This document shows, one piece after another, positions 26,813 through 34,798 of a stretch of DNA of 64,000 nucleotides. The position numbers were made by a program, and so were the translations under genes. This DNA comes from Sphingomonadales bacterium UBA2683. GTDB lineage: Bacteria > Pseudomonadota > Alphaproteobacteria > Sphingomonadales > Sphingomonadaceae. The notes under the pieces are model-generated. The model was not told where the DNA came from. It searched no databases and saw only the letters and a list, made by a program, of their open reading frames with translations. The stretch is taken from NCBI GenBank assembly GCA_002354635.1, contig DELZ01000004.1, forward strand, positions 321,131 to 385,130, written 5' to 3'. How positions within the stretch are numbered: the stretch's first letter is position 1; each line of letters opens with the position of its first letter.

Positions 26813-27258
26813 TGGACGAGTGTTTCCGTCTTGTGCTTGCCGGCGGTCATATCAATGCCCTCCAGTTCGCGGGGAATATAATTTTCGTCGTGCTTGGCGA
26901 GCAGCGTTTCGGCAACAAACATGCCATTGGCATCAAGCCGGCCATCAGCCACCACGCCCGAGCCTTCGACAAAAAGATCCGGAGTAATGCCGGTATAGGT
27001 AACAAGCTGCTGCGCTGTGCCGTCCTGCACAATGAACTGCACCGTGACTCCATCAACCGATCGCTGGATCGAGCCTTCCTCGACCATCCCGCCCAGCCGG
27101 ATGGCGACTCCTGCCTCCGGCTTCCGTTCCGCAATGTCAGATGGCGTATAGAAATAACTCGCCTGATCCTGCAGCGCATAGGCCGCCAGCAGCCCCGCGC
27201 CGATCAGCGCAACCAGCGCCAGCAGCACCAGCGTCAGTCTTTGATGCTTGGCTTTCAT
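26809..27258 (-). CDS. ccmE: Heme chaperone CcmE
   Basis: Periplasmic, membrane-anchored heme chaperone. The N-terminal anchor is at about 8-28. An OB-fold follows (VAIRLGGMVEEGSIQRS; VQFIVQDGTAQQLVTYTG). The covalent heme site is H123 with Y127 in LAKHDENY, the HxxxY form. The tail to residue 149 is short and polar. It takes heme from CcmC and passes it to CcmF, the two genes flanking it with ccmD. Overlaps on both sides show tight coupling. Confidence 0.97.
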   Translation of the reverse strand: MKAKHQRLTLVLLALVALIGAGLLAAYALQDQASYFYTPSDIAERKPEAGVAIRLGGMVEEGSIQRSVDGVTVQFIVQDGTAQQLVTYTGITPDLFVEGSGVVADGRLDANGMFVAETLLAKHDENYIPRELEGIDMTAGKHKTETLVQ

Positions 27259-27386
27259 TTTCGTTTACCCAACTGCTCTGCCTTGCCCTCTGCCTTGCGC
27301 ATCGCCGCAAAGCTGTTCGCGATAACCGCTGCCGTGGAAATCAGCACTATGACATAGGAAGCAATGACGAAAGGCCAGTGGTTCAT
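27255..27386 (-). CDS. ccmD: Heme exporter protein CcmD
   Basis: A 43-residue membrane protein, starting at the ATG that overlaps the ccmC stop (ATGA at 27383-27386) and ending in an overlap with ccmE. It has one span (WPFVIASYVIVLISTAAVIA) followed by a basic Lys/Arg-rich tail, the CcmD architecture. A longer open frame upstream runs inside ccmC and lacks support. CcmD is needed to release heme-loaded CcmE from CcmC. Confidence 0.9.
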   Translation of the reverse strand: MNHWPFVIASYVIVLISTAAVIANSFAAMRKAEGKAEQLGKRK

Positions 27387-28099
27387 TCGGCTGCCATCCT
27401 TTTCAGCCGGGCCTCGACCTTTGTTTCCGCCAAAATGCCGCGCATCCGCATCAGGACAATTGCCCCGAACAGAAAACTGAAGCCAATCACATTTACCATC
27501 AGCGGCCATAGAAAGGCGCTATCGATTGACGAGCCGCTGACGGTGATACTGGCCGGTTGATGCAGGCTGTTCCACCACACCACCGAACGGTTGATGATCG
27601 GGATGTTGATCGCGCCAACGATACCGAAGATGGCCGTTACCCGGGATACGCCGCCTTTGTCGCCGCTGGCGTTGGCCAGCGCAATATAGGCCAGATACAG
27701 AAAAAACAGGACCAGCACCGAAGTCACGCGACCGTCCCAGACCCACCATGTCCCCCAGGTCGGTCGCGCCCAGATCGAGCCGGTAATCAGCCCCAGAGCT
27801 GTAAATACGGCACCGGGCACGGCGACTGCACGAGCAGCAACCGCCGCCAATGGATGACGCCAGACGATTTGCATGATGCTGGCGATTGCGATGGCCGTCC
27901 AACCACCCATCGCCAGCCAGACCGTTGGTACATGGATATAGAGAATGCGTACGCTGTCCCCCATCAATCGGTCTTCAGGCGCATAAAGCAGTCCATAGGC
28001 CGAACCGAAAATGACCAGCACCAGACCGGCCACCAAAAACCAAAGGGTCAACGGCTTGGCCAGCGTCAAAAAACGTGTTGGGTTTGCAAAAGCGTGCAT
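27383..28099 (-). CDS. ccmC: Heme exporter/handling protein CcmC
   Basis: Six-span inner-membrane protein that loads heme onto CcmE. The 238-residue sequence has the WWD motif WGTWWVWD at 115-122, flanked by the conserved histidines, one at H56 in YIHVPTVW and a second in NSLHQPAS. It is the first gene of the ccmCDEFGHI operon here. The usual upstream partners ccmA and ccmB are absent: the next gene upstream is a SulP transporter, 150 bp away. Confidence 0.97.
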   Translation of the reverse strand: MHAFANPTRFLTLAKPLTLWFLVAGLVLVIFGSAYGLLYAPEDRLMGDSVRILYIHVPTVWLAMGGWTAIAIASIMQIVWRHPLAAVAARAVAVPGAVFTALGLITGSIWARPTWGTWWVWDGRVTSVLVLFFLYLAYIALANASGDKGGVSRVTAIFGIVGAINIPIINRSVVWWNSLHQPASITVSGSSIDSAFLWPLMVNVIGFSFLFGAIVLMRMRGILAETKVEARLKRMAAE

Positions 28100-28249
28100 G
28101 GATTGAGCGGTGATTGCCTCGAGCTAGATCGCGTCCAGTGTCATTGCGGAAATTCGATGGCAGAAGCATGGCGCAGCGACAAGTGTTTTTGCGTTTTTCT
28201 CCTTGGCAATCGGATACCGATCCTATTCCGAAGCCATAACCGGTTGGGT

Positions 28250-29917
28250 CTAATGATGCACGATGGCGGTCAACCGTTCCGCCAGTGACAGCGCCGAACC
28301 ATAATCGGTTTCAAAAAATACGCTGGCCTGATCGTCCGAAACGCCGACGCGGGCGAGCATCTGGCGCGGCTGATCCTGCACGCCGGACAAGATGATTTTG
28401 GATCCCGATAGCCTGGCCTGTTCGACAAATTCTTCGATCATGGTAACCCCGCTGGCATCCAGCATCGGTACCAGCCGCATGCGCAGGATAATGACCTTGG
28501 GCTTGCGGCCAATCTTGCGCATGGCATCAAGCAATTCCCCTGCCACACCGAAAAAAACCGGCCCGTTGATCCGGAACACTTCCACACCTTTGGGAAGATC
28601 GTCGCGCTGATCAAGATCGTCGACATCAAGATCGCTATCCCGGACAATTGAATTTCCATTTTCCAGCATCACGGTTTCACTCATACGCGCCATGAACAAC
28701 AGTGATGCCAGAGTCACTCCCACACCAATTGCGACGGTCAGATCAACAAAGACGGTCAGGCCAAAAGTGAGCAGCAAAACGGCTCTATCGCTATTGGGCA
28801 TCCGCAGCAACGTGACAAACCGGTCCGCCTCGCTCATGCCCCAAGCGACCATGAACAATATGGCCGCGAGCGCCGCCATTGGCACATAAGCCATGAAATC
28901 ACTGGCAAACAGGATGAATAGCAACAGGAACAGCGCGTGCATCATACCAGCCACGGGTGTTTTTCCGCCTGCCTTGATATTCGTCGCGGTGCGGGCGATC
29001 GCGCCGGTTGCTGGCAAGCCGCCAAACAGCACCGAACCCAGATTGGCTATGCCCTGGCCGATTAATTCCTGATTCGAACGGTGGCGAGTGCCCGTCATTC
29101 CATCCGCAACGACCGCAGAGAGCAACGCCTCGATTCCGGCGAGGAAGGCGATCGTGAATGCAGACGGAAGTAATTCCAAGATTTTCGCCCAGGAGAGAGA
29201 CGGCAGTGACGGCATGGGCAATCCCGCCGGCATGTCCGGGAACCGGCTGCCAATTGTCTCGACCGGCAGTTCCAGTATGGCAACCAGCAGCGAAGTCAGC
29301 ACAATCGCAATCAGGAAACCCGGTAATTTTGGAAGATATTTTCTGAGTACTACAATCACGCACAGCGCGCCAAGACCGACCAGCATCGTTGCAAGATGCA
29401 GGGAATTTATAGCTCCGAAATAGGCCTGCCACTTGGGCAAAAATTCGGCCGGAACTTCGTCCAGAGAAAGTCCTAGAAAATCCTTCACCTGACTGGTCGC
29501 GATAATGACCGCAATCCCGGCAGTAAAACCCGTCACCACCGGGTGCGGGATGAACTTCATCAATCGCCCCATCTTTAATGCGCCGGCAGCGATCAAGATC
29601 AGTCCCGCCATAAGTGTCGCGATCAGCAGCCCATCATAGCCGTGCAGGGCAATGACGTTGAATATGACAACCACAAAGGCCCCCGTAGGGCCACCCACCT
29701 GAACCCGGGAGCCACCCAGGAAAGAGATTAGAAAACCAGCAATTACCGCCGTAACTAGCCCTTTGTCGGGCGAAGCGCCGCTGGCAATCGCCAGTGCCAT
29801 GGATAACGGCAAGGCAACGATGGCAACCGTCAGCCCAGCGACAGAATCCGATTTGAAAAGGCCAAAATTATAGCCTTCACGCATGGTCGTGATGATTTTT
29901 GGGGTAAAGCTGTGCAC
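28250..29917 (-). CDS. SulP family anion transporter with STAS domain
   Basis: A 555-residue permease of the SLC26/SulP family, which carries sulfate, bicarbonate, dicarboxylates or related anions. The membrane domain (about residues 20-405) opens with SVAGLTVAIVALPLSMALAIASG, and the STAS domain covers about 440-550 (GVEVFRINGPVFFGVAGELL; LRMRLVPMLDASG). It starts at a GTG with GAGG upstream, or possibly at an ATG at 29884. The XRE regulator ends 12 bp before it, so the two are probably one transcript. The substrate cannot be read from the sequence. Confidence 0.9.
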   Translation of the reverse strand: MHSFTPKIITTMREGYNFGLFKSDSVAGLTVAIVALPLSMALAIASGASPDKGLVTAVIAGFLISFLGGSRVQVGGPTGAFVVVIFNVIALHGYDGLLIATLMAGLILIAAGALKMGRLMKFIPHPVVTGFTAGIAVIIATSQVKDFLGLSLDEVPAEFLPKWQAYFGAINSLHLATMLVGLGALCVIVVLRKYLPKLPGFLIAIVLTSLLVAILELPVETIGSRFPDMPAGLPMPSLPSLSWAKILELLPSAFTIAFLAGIEALLSAVVADGMTGTRHRSNQELIGQGIANLGSVLFGGLPATGAIARTATNIKAGGKTPVAGMMHALFLLLFILFASDFMAYVPMAALAAILFMVAWGMSEADRFVTLLRMPNSDRAVLLLTFGLTVFVDLTVAIGVGVTLASLLFMARMSETVMLENGNSIVRDSDLDVDDLDQRDDLPKGVEVFRINGPVFFGVAGELLDAMRKIGRKPKVIILRMRLVPMLDASGVTMIEEFVEQARLSGSKIILSGVQDQPRQMLARVGVSDDQASVFFETDYGSALSLAERLTAIVHH

Positions 29918-29929
29918 CGGAGCGCCTCG

Positions 29930-30250
29930 TCAGCCGATATCTGCTCGGGGCTTTGCCTGATCGAACAATATCGAGCCTACCTTGTTTTTCGGCTTGCCTG
30001 CTATTGCCTCGCGCAAACGCACACCGCGCCCGATACCGATGCTAGCCGCATTCTCGCCAATCAGCTCGATACCACTTTTTTCCAGTGCCTCGATAACCTT
30101 GACCAGCGTATCCACAACTCCCCGCACCTGACCGTCAGAAGCCTCCATGCGCTGAATCGTCGGCAAAGAAAGCCCCGCCAGTTCCGCCAGCCGCCGCTGA
30201 TCAATGCCGAGCAAGGCCCGCGCAGCCCGCATTTGTTGAGATGTGATCAT
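29930..30250 (-). CDS. XRE-type helix-turn-helix regulator
   Basis: A 106-residue DNA-binding protein. The HTH is at about residues 5-60 (MRAARALLGIDQRRLAELAGLSLPTIQRME), followed by a helical segment (VVDTLVKVIEALEKSGIELI) and a short basic end. It resembles the many small regulators that precede SulP genes. It lies immediately upstream of the SulP gene, and its promoter overlaps a near-perfect palindrome at 30263-30281. Autoregulation, with control of the transporter, is the simplest reading. Confidence 0.85.
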   Translation of the reverse strand: MITSQQMRAARALLGIDQRRLAELAGLSLPTIQRMEASDGQVRGVVDTLVKVIEALEKSGIELIGENAASIGIGRGVRLREAIAGKPKNKVGSILFDQAKPRADIG

Positions 30251-30262
30251 ATTCCATCCAGT

Positions 30263-30297
30263 TTGATATATTATACATCAATAATCAGTATTAACAA
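30263..30297 (-). promoter_or_regulatory. Promoter and palindromic operator of the XRE-SulP unit
   Basis: On the reverse strand there is a -35 TTGTTA (30292-30297), a 16-base spacer and a perfect -10 TATAAT (30270-30275). The -10 is embedded in a 19-base palindrome at 30263-30281, with arms TTGAT and ATCAA and one mismatched pair. The layout suits repression by the XRE protein encoded just downstream. Confidence 0.6.
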
Positions 30298-30524
30298 TTT
30301 ACTCTAATACTGTATAGCTATCTTTCCATGTCGAAACGGAATCGTTTCTCACGAGCCTGACTTGAATCCCATGATGAGACGTTTCACCGTGTGATGCGAA
30401 CAGGGCTTCGCCTCACTGTTCATCACCTGCAAGGGGCAAGGGCGAATTATCCGGCGACTGGCAAATTTTTTACGGTGACGATTCCGCCGCTCCATAAACC
30501 CAATGTAACGACTGAGTAAATTGA

Positions 30525-31019
30525 ATGGCTGGATTTGAGACTTTGCTGGACAGAATCGTTGATGATATGCGCGGCAATAATGCGCCAGAAATGCAGATAG
30601 AGAACAAATCTATCCACCGGGCTTTGCCAAAAACGGCACTTCAGGCCGCAATCCGCGGAATGCGAGGCCATTGCCCGAGTTGCGGGGAAGGAAAAATGTT
30701 TCCGAAGCTGCTCAAACCAATCATGCATTGTGGCATATGTGGCCAGGACTGGACGGCCCAACAGGCCGATGATTTTCCCGCCTATGTCGCGATTATCCTG
30801 ACCGGCCATATCATGGCACCGATCATCATCTATATGGTCAGCGAAACAGATTTTTCAATGTGGACCAATCTCGCAATCATCATTTGCATGGCACTGATTC
30901 TCATCGGTGCGCTGCTGCAACCGGCCAAGGGTGCGATTATTGCGTTGCAGTGGTGGATGGGATTGCACGGGTTCGAAAAGCCCTCTCCCTGTACAGAAAA
31001 CCAGCTACCGGACGAGTGA
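30525..31019 (+). CDS. DUF983 family membrane protein
   Basis: A 164-residue protein. The N-terminal domain has two CXXC pairs, HCPSCGEG and HCGICGQ, forming a probable zinc ribbon. Two membrane spans follow (FPAYVAIILTGHIMAPIIIYM; LAIIICMALILIGALLQP) with the conserved KGAIIALQW end. This is the DUF983 pattern, common in alphaproteobacteria, often near cytochrome oxidase or ctaG genes, with no fixed function. The start is uncertain, since in-frame ATGs also exist at 30570 and 30591 and none has a strong ribosome site. Confidence 0.83.
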   Translation: MAGFETLLDRIVDDMRGNNAPEMQIENKSIHRALPKTALQAAIRGMRGHCPSCGEGKMFPKLLKPIMHCGICGQDWTAQQADDFPAYVAIILTGHIMAPIIIYMVSETDFSMWTNLAIIICMALILIGALLQPAKGAIIALQWWMGLHGFEKPSPCTENQLPDE

Positions 31020-31077
31020 CTATTTAACCGGCGTTCTCCGGAACAATAGGAGACCGGCGCGCTAGAAAAATCGCCGA

Positions 31078-32127
31078 CTAGCGTCCAATCAATGCCATCG
31101 CCATATTGTCCGCGACATCGGAGTCGGGCAAATTTTGCGCTGCGCTCTGCGCCCATATCTCTGTCAGCCGTTCCGGAATCATCGCGACCCGGCGATTGAC
31201 TTCCTTGACATCACCATCACCGAGATATTCCAGACCGACACTGATGATACCGCCGGAATTGATAACATAGTCCGGAGCGAAAAGGATGTTGCGGTCAAAG
31301 ATGCGCTGACCGTCCTCCGGTGTCGCCAACTGGTTGTTGGCACCACCCGCAACGATCGGAACGTTCAGATGGGCGATGGAAACCTTGTCCAGGATCGCGC
31401 CCAGAGCATTGGGGCTGAACACATCAGCCTCGATCCGCATGACTTCGTCAAGACCGACAACCGTCGCTCCGATTTCATCTGCCAAGGTCGCCGCATGGTC
31501 CTTGTTGATATCCGCAATGCTCAGCTTGGCGCCATCCTTTGCCAGCAAGCGGGAAAGACCACCACCGACACTGCCGACACCCTGAATAGCAACATGGACA
31601 CCGTCCATACTATCGCGACCAAGCTTGTGCGCGACCGCCGCCTTCACTCCCAAATAGACGCCCATTGCAGTGAACGGGCCGGGGTCACCGCCGGCCTCAC
31701 CGCTTTTGCTGACCGGCAGACCGGAAACATATTTGGTCTCCTTGGTCAAAGCCACCATATCGGCGGCCGTTATTCCGACATCTTCCGCTGTAATGTATTT
31801 CCCACCAAGCGACTCGATCATCCGTCCAAAAGCGGCAAGCATTTCCGGCGTCTTGGTGCGGTTACGATCGGCAAGAATCACCGCCTTGCCGCCGCCCAGC
31901 GGCAGACCGGCCATCGCATTCTTGAAACTCATGCCACGCGACAGGCGCAGCGCGTCGGTTACCGCCGTATCGCGATTTTCATAATGCCAAAAACGGGTTC
32001 CACCTGCACCAGGTCCGAGATGGGTACTGTGCAAGGCGACAATTGCGCTGAGGCCAGACTCGATATCATGAAAAAAATGGACCGATTCGTGGTCGTCAAA
32101 ATCCGGCAAATCCCACATCACGCTCAT
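31078..32127 (-). CDS. Leu/Val/Phe-type amino acid dehydrogenase
   Basis: NAD-dependent oxidative deaminase of the Glu/Leu/Phe/Val dehydrogenase family. The dimerisation/catalytic domain holds GPGAGGTRFWHY and the lysines K69 (MSFKNAMAG) and K81 (PLGGGKAVI). The nucleotide-binding motif is GVGSVGGGLSRLL. At 349 residues it fits leucine or valine dehydrogenase rather than glutamate dehydrogenase. It would feed branched-chain 2-oxoacids into catabolism. It is a single-gene transcript with a palindromic operator overlapping its promoter. Confidence 0.88.
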   Translation of the reverse strand: MSVMWDLPDFDDHESVHFFHDIESGLSAIVALHSTHLGPGAGGTRFWHYENRDTAVTDALRLSRGMSFKNAMAGLPLGGGKAVILADRNRTKTPEMLAAFGRMIESLGGKYITAEDVGITAADMVALTKETKYVSGLPVSKSGEAGGDPGPFTAMGVYLGVKAAVAHKLGRDSMDGVHVAIQGVGSVGGGLSRLLAKDGAKLSIADINKDHAATLADEIGATVVGLDEVMRIEADVFSPNALGAILDKVSIAHLNVPIVAGGANNQLATPEDGQRIFDRNILFAPDYVINSGGIISVGLEYLGDGDVKEVNRRVAMIPERLTEIWAQSAAQNLPDSDVADNMAMALIGR

Positions 32128-32154
32128 GCTGTAATTCCTGGCAAGTTGGAGTAA

Positions 32155-32185
32155 TTAAATATCCTATAGCTGTAATTTAATTACA
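32155..32185 (-). promoter_or_regulatory. Promoter with 15-bp palindrome upstream of the amino acid dehydrogenase gene
   Basis: A perfect palindrome with an odd centre, TGTAATT-T-AATTACA, lies at 32171-32185. It covers a possible -35 (TTGTAA), which is 17 bases from a -10-like GATATT. A related half, TAATTAAATAT, lies just downstream. The pattern resembles binding sites of Lrp/AsnC- or MarR-type regulators that control amino acid catabolism. No regulator gene adjoins it. Confidence 0.5.
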
Positions 32186-32256
32186 AATAAAGAGAGGCTT
32201 TCCCACATGACCAGGTGGTGCTGGCTTTATGGCTCTTTTGCTTCATCTAGGGAAAA

Positions 32257-32334
32257 TGGGGCGATCGAGGGGTCTTGAACCCCCGACCTCCGGTACCACA
32301 AACCGGCGCTCTAACCAACTGAGCTACGATCGCC
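32257..32334 (-). tRNA. tRNA-His (anticodon GTG)
   Basis: A complete cloverleaf on the reverse strand. The acceptor stem GCGATCG/CGATCGC is preceded by the extra G(-1), which pairs with C73 and is the identity element of tRNA-His. The D arm has AGTTGGTTAG, the anticodon arm is CCGGTTTGTGGTACCGG with GTG, and the T loop is TTCAAGA. The 3' CCA is encoded. The outermost T-stem pair is a C/T mismatch; the other four are G-C. Confidence 0.97.
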
Positions 32335-32370
32335 ACAGGCCGCGCGCTATAAAGCCGCATTGCGCCGCGG

Positions 32371-32400
32371 TGCATAGGGACAGCGGGTGGCAATCGTCAA
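32371..32400 (-). promoter_or_regulatory. Possible tRNA-His promoter
   Basis: A TTGACG -35 box (32395-32400) and a weak -10-like TATGCA (32371-32376), 18 bases apart, lie 37 bases upstream of the mature tRNA 5' end. The gene upstream, gspK, ends 90 bases away, so a separate promoter is expected. Confidence 0.3.
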
Positions 32401-32423
32401 GCATTTAGCGGGGTGACTTTGAA

Positions 32424-33419
32424 TTAAAACGCATCGCCGCGCTGACGGTGCACCAGCCGGGCCGGTTGCCGGGCCGCATCAATCAACGCCCGTTCCTCGA
32501 CCAGTGCACTTTGCATCTCCACCGCCAGATCGACGCGAAACCAGCGGGTCGTCAGCTTGGTCTGGCTCTGGACTTCGGGCGAGGCTCCCAGACTGGCCGG
32601 ATAGGGCTGTGCCCAAAAATCATTAAGACTCGCATAGCCCAACTCAGGTCGCCGCCCCAGAAATTGTCGCGCGGGCGTCAGATCGGAAGGGGCCACCCCC
32701 AGCATCGCCAACAGAATAGCCTGCTCGGGCCGCAAAGTATTGATATTGATCGGTGAGAGGTCTGTCGTTGGCAGCGCACATATCCACGGTGCCAAGCGGA
32801 CATACACATCATCCGTGACACCCTTGATCGTTCGCAATTCGCTATAGTCGACGATCAATGCATTGGCCGTACGATATGGATTTTCCTGTTGCAGATAATA
32901 TTGGTCCTCTGCCCCCCGGGGCGATGCCACCATATCGCTGTCGATCCAGTCGGCCACCGATTCCGCGATATCGGCCGCATCACCATCCAATATGCCCAGC
33001 ATGACCATCAGACGTGAAAATTGCTTGAGGCCTTCAGGCCGAGCAGAAAAAACGTCGTCCTCCTGGGTGACAAGGCTGTTGATATTGAAGCAATTTCCTC
33101 CATCGGCAAGCGTGGCGGCGACTATTCCGCCAGGCACGGGAAATTTCTGTTCCTTGCCGTTCCAGCCGCCAACATTGATCGTCCGGCCAGGAGAGGCCGA
33201 CACAATCTGTTCGGCAGTCTCCATGCCGATCGATTCGGCGGCCACCAGATAAGCCTTGGCCTGCGACAATTCCCGTGCATTAGACGCAAGCTTGGTAGCA
33301 CCGGCCAGCCGGTCGATGCCGTGGGCGGCCAGTATTGCAATCACGGCGACCAGCAGCAGAACGGTCAGAAGCGCCGCCCCGCGCTCCCTTTCTGATCCGG
33401 TTTTCCGTATCTTGTTCAC
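32424..33419 (-). CDS. gspK: Type II secretion minor pseudopilin GspK
   Basis: The large minor pseudopilin that forms the tip complex of the type II secretion pseudopilus with GspI and GspJ. The 331-residue protein has an N-terminal basic leader and a pilin-like helix (RGAALLTVLLLVAVIAILAA). The large soluble GspK domain follows (INSLVTQEDD; VADWIDSD; ILLAMLGVAPSDLTPARQF). GspK lacks the usual Glu5 region of major pilins, as here. It overlaps the gspJ stop by four bases. The rest of the gsp set is not in this window. Confidence 0.92.
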   Translation of the reverse strand: MNKIRKTGSERERGAALLTVLLLVAVIAILAAHGIDRLAGATKLASNARELSQAKAYLVAAESIGMETAEQIVSASPGRTINVGGWNGKEQKFPVPGGIVAATLADGGNCFNINSLVTQEDDVFSARPEGLKQFSRLMVMLGILDGDAADIAESVADWIDSDMVASPRGAEDQYYLQQENPYRTANALIVDYSELRTIKGVTDDVYVRLAPWICALPTTDLSPININTLRPEQAILLAMLGVAPSDLTPARQFLGRRPELGYASLNDFWAQPYPASLGASPEVQSQTKLTTRWFRVDLAVEMQSALVEERALIDAARQPARLVHRQRGDAF

Positions 33420-34030
33420 AGATAGCCCGTCCCGACCAGAAACAGATGGCGATAGCGGCGCCCGTGCTGGTCAAACTTGATTTCAATGGCACGCGGCATG
33501 TCAGTCAGCCTTTCGGTTTCCCATCGATCCGACCACTGCCCCCGCTTGTTGCGAAAGCGCAGTTCCAGCGACTCAATTTTCGATATCAGGATCGCTGGTT
33601 GATCAATTGAACCACCGTCGGTCATCCGGTATCGCCATCGCTCCAGATTGCCGTCCGCCAGCCGATATTCGACCCGCTCCAGATTGGATCGGGGCTCGCC
33701 ATTGATATTGCTTTGCCCGCCCCGCGTAAATTTCAGGAAAGCCGTTTCCGCTCCCCCCGTTTCGCTGGCAAAAGCCGCCAGCCTATCGCCACGCTCATCA
33801 CGGCTTGTCCGCGGCAAGGCCTGACTCAGGTCTACTTCCATCAACGAGATAAACCGCTGCATTTCCGCCATCTGCCCTAGATTTTCTGCAGTCACCTCGT
33901 CACCATCTACTGCGGAACGGAGCATGACTACTCCGGCCACCGACAACATTGCAAAAATGAAAAGCGCTACCATCATCTCGACAAGAGTGAAGCCATTGCG
34001 GGACTGCGCCATTGGTGATCTGTATTCCAT
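33416..34030 (-). CDS. gspJ: Type II secretion minor pseudopilin GspJ
   Basis: The prepilin motif RNGFTLVEMMVALFIFAML places the peptidase site before Phe, with Glu5 in the mature protein. The rest matches GspJ (RFISLMEVDLSQALPRTSRDE; ERVEYRLADGNLERWRYR). The start at 34030 has GAGG four bases upstream, while the second in-frame Met at 34012 lacks a ribosome site. It is the first gene of a two-gene gspJ-gspK unit. gspI and gspH, which normally precede gspJ, are missing; an oxygenase gene lies divergently upstream. Confidence 0.92.
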   Translation of the reverse strand: MEYRSPMAQSRNGFTLVEMMVALFIFAMLSVAGVVMLRSAVDGDEVTAENLGQMAEMQRFISLMEVDLSQALPRTSRDERGDRLAAFASETGGAETAFLKFTRGGQSNINGEPRSNLERVEYRLADGNLERWRYRMTDGGSIDQPAILISKIESLELRFRNKRGQWSDRWETERLTDMPRAIEIKFDQHGRRYRHLFLVGTGYL

Positions 34031-34137
34031 CGACCTCGCTTATATTCAGATTGGTCAAACCCGCAAAGAGCGGTTGCGATCAATGGGGATTCATTTATCG
34101 TGACAGAGGCTAGTTAGGGACAGTTTTGGACGTGCGT

Positions 34138-34779
34138 ATGACAGAAGCCAATAATACATCGGCTGACTATCTGGTCGCATTGGGAAAAGTGCAGCGTTTT
34201 CCCCGCAAGGAAATAGAGCTCTGCATATTGAAAAAGTTCCTGAATCCTGACGAATGCAGCAGGCTGATCACCATGATCGACCAAAAGCGGCGACCGTCGG
34301 ACATTGCCGATCCCAACGGCGACGATTATTTCCGGACGAGCGAAACCTGTGATCTCGATCATTCGGACCCTTTCGTGGCGGACATTGACGCGAAAATATG
34401 CAATTTCGCCGATATCGACGCCCAATTCGGCGAACCGTTGCAGGGTCAGCGTTACGCAGTTGGTCAGGAATTCAAAGCGCACACGGATTTTTTTGATCCG
34501 CATGGTCAGGATTTCCGGAAATATTGCTCAGTATCGGGACAGCGAAGCTGGACCTTCATGATTTATCTCAATGAACCGGATGCTGGCGGTGCTACCCGGT
34601 TCACCCATTTCAAGAAAAGCTTCACCCCGGAAACCGGAACAATGCTATGCTGGAACAATCGCAATCCGGATGGATCGGTAAATGACTGGACCCTGCATCA
34701 TGGCATGAAGGTTCGCAAAGGAACAAAATACGTGATCACCAAATGGTACCGCGAGAAGCCGTGGCCGTGGAACGGATGA
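34138..34779 (+). CDS. 2OG-Fe(II) oxygenase, prolyl 4-hydroxylase-like
   Basis: Fe(II)/2-oxoglutarate dioxygenase of about 213 residues. The metal-binding HxD is H115/D117 (AHTDFFDPH), the distal His is in LHHGMKV near 187-188, and the 2OG-binding basic residue is K197 in KGTKYVITKWYRE. This matches the prolyl 4-hydroxylase alpha-subunit family as found in bacteria, whose protein targets are mostly unknown. I use the ATG at 34138; an in-frame TTG at 34126 is also possible. The gene is divergent from gspJ and precedes the NRAMP-pxp unit by 19 bp. Confidence 0.87.
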   Translation: MTEANNTSADYLVALGKVQRFPRKEIELCILKKFLNPDECSRLITMIDQKRRPSDIADPNGDDYFRTSETCDLDHSDPFVADIDAKICNFADIDAQFGEPLQGQRYAVGQEFKAHTDFFDPHGQDFRKYCSVSGQRSWTFMIYLNEPDAGGATRFTHFKKSFTPETGTMLCWNNRNPDGSVNDWTLHHGMKVRKGTKYVITKWYREKPWPWNG

Positions 34780-34798
34780 ATCGATTGTTCCCGCGGCA

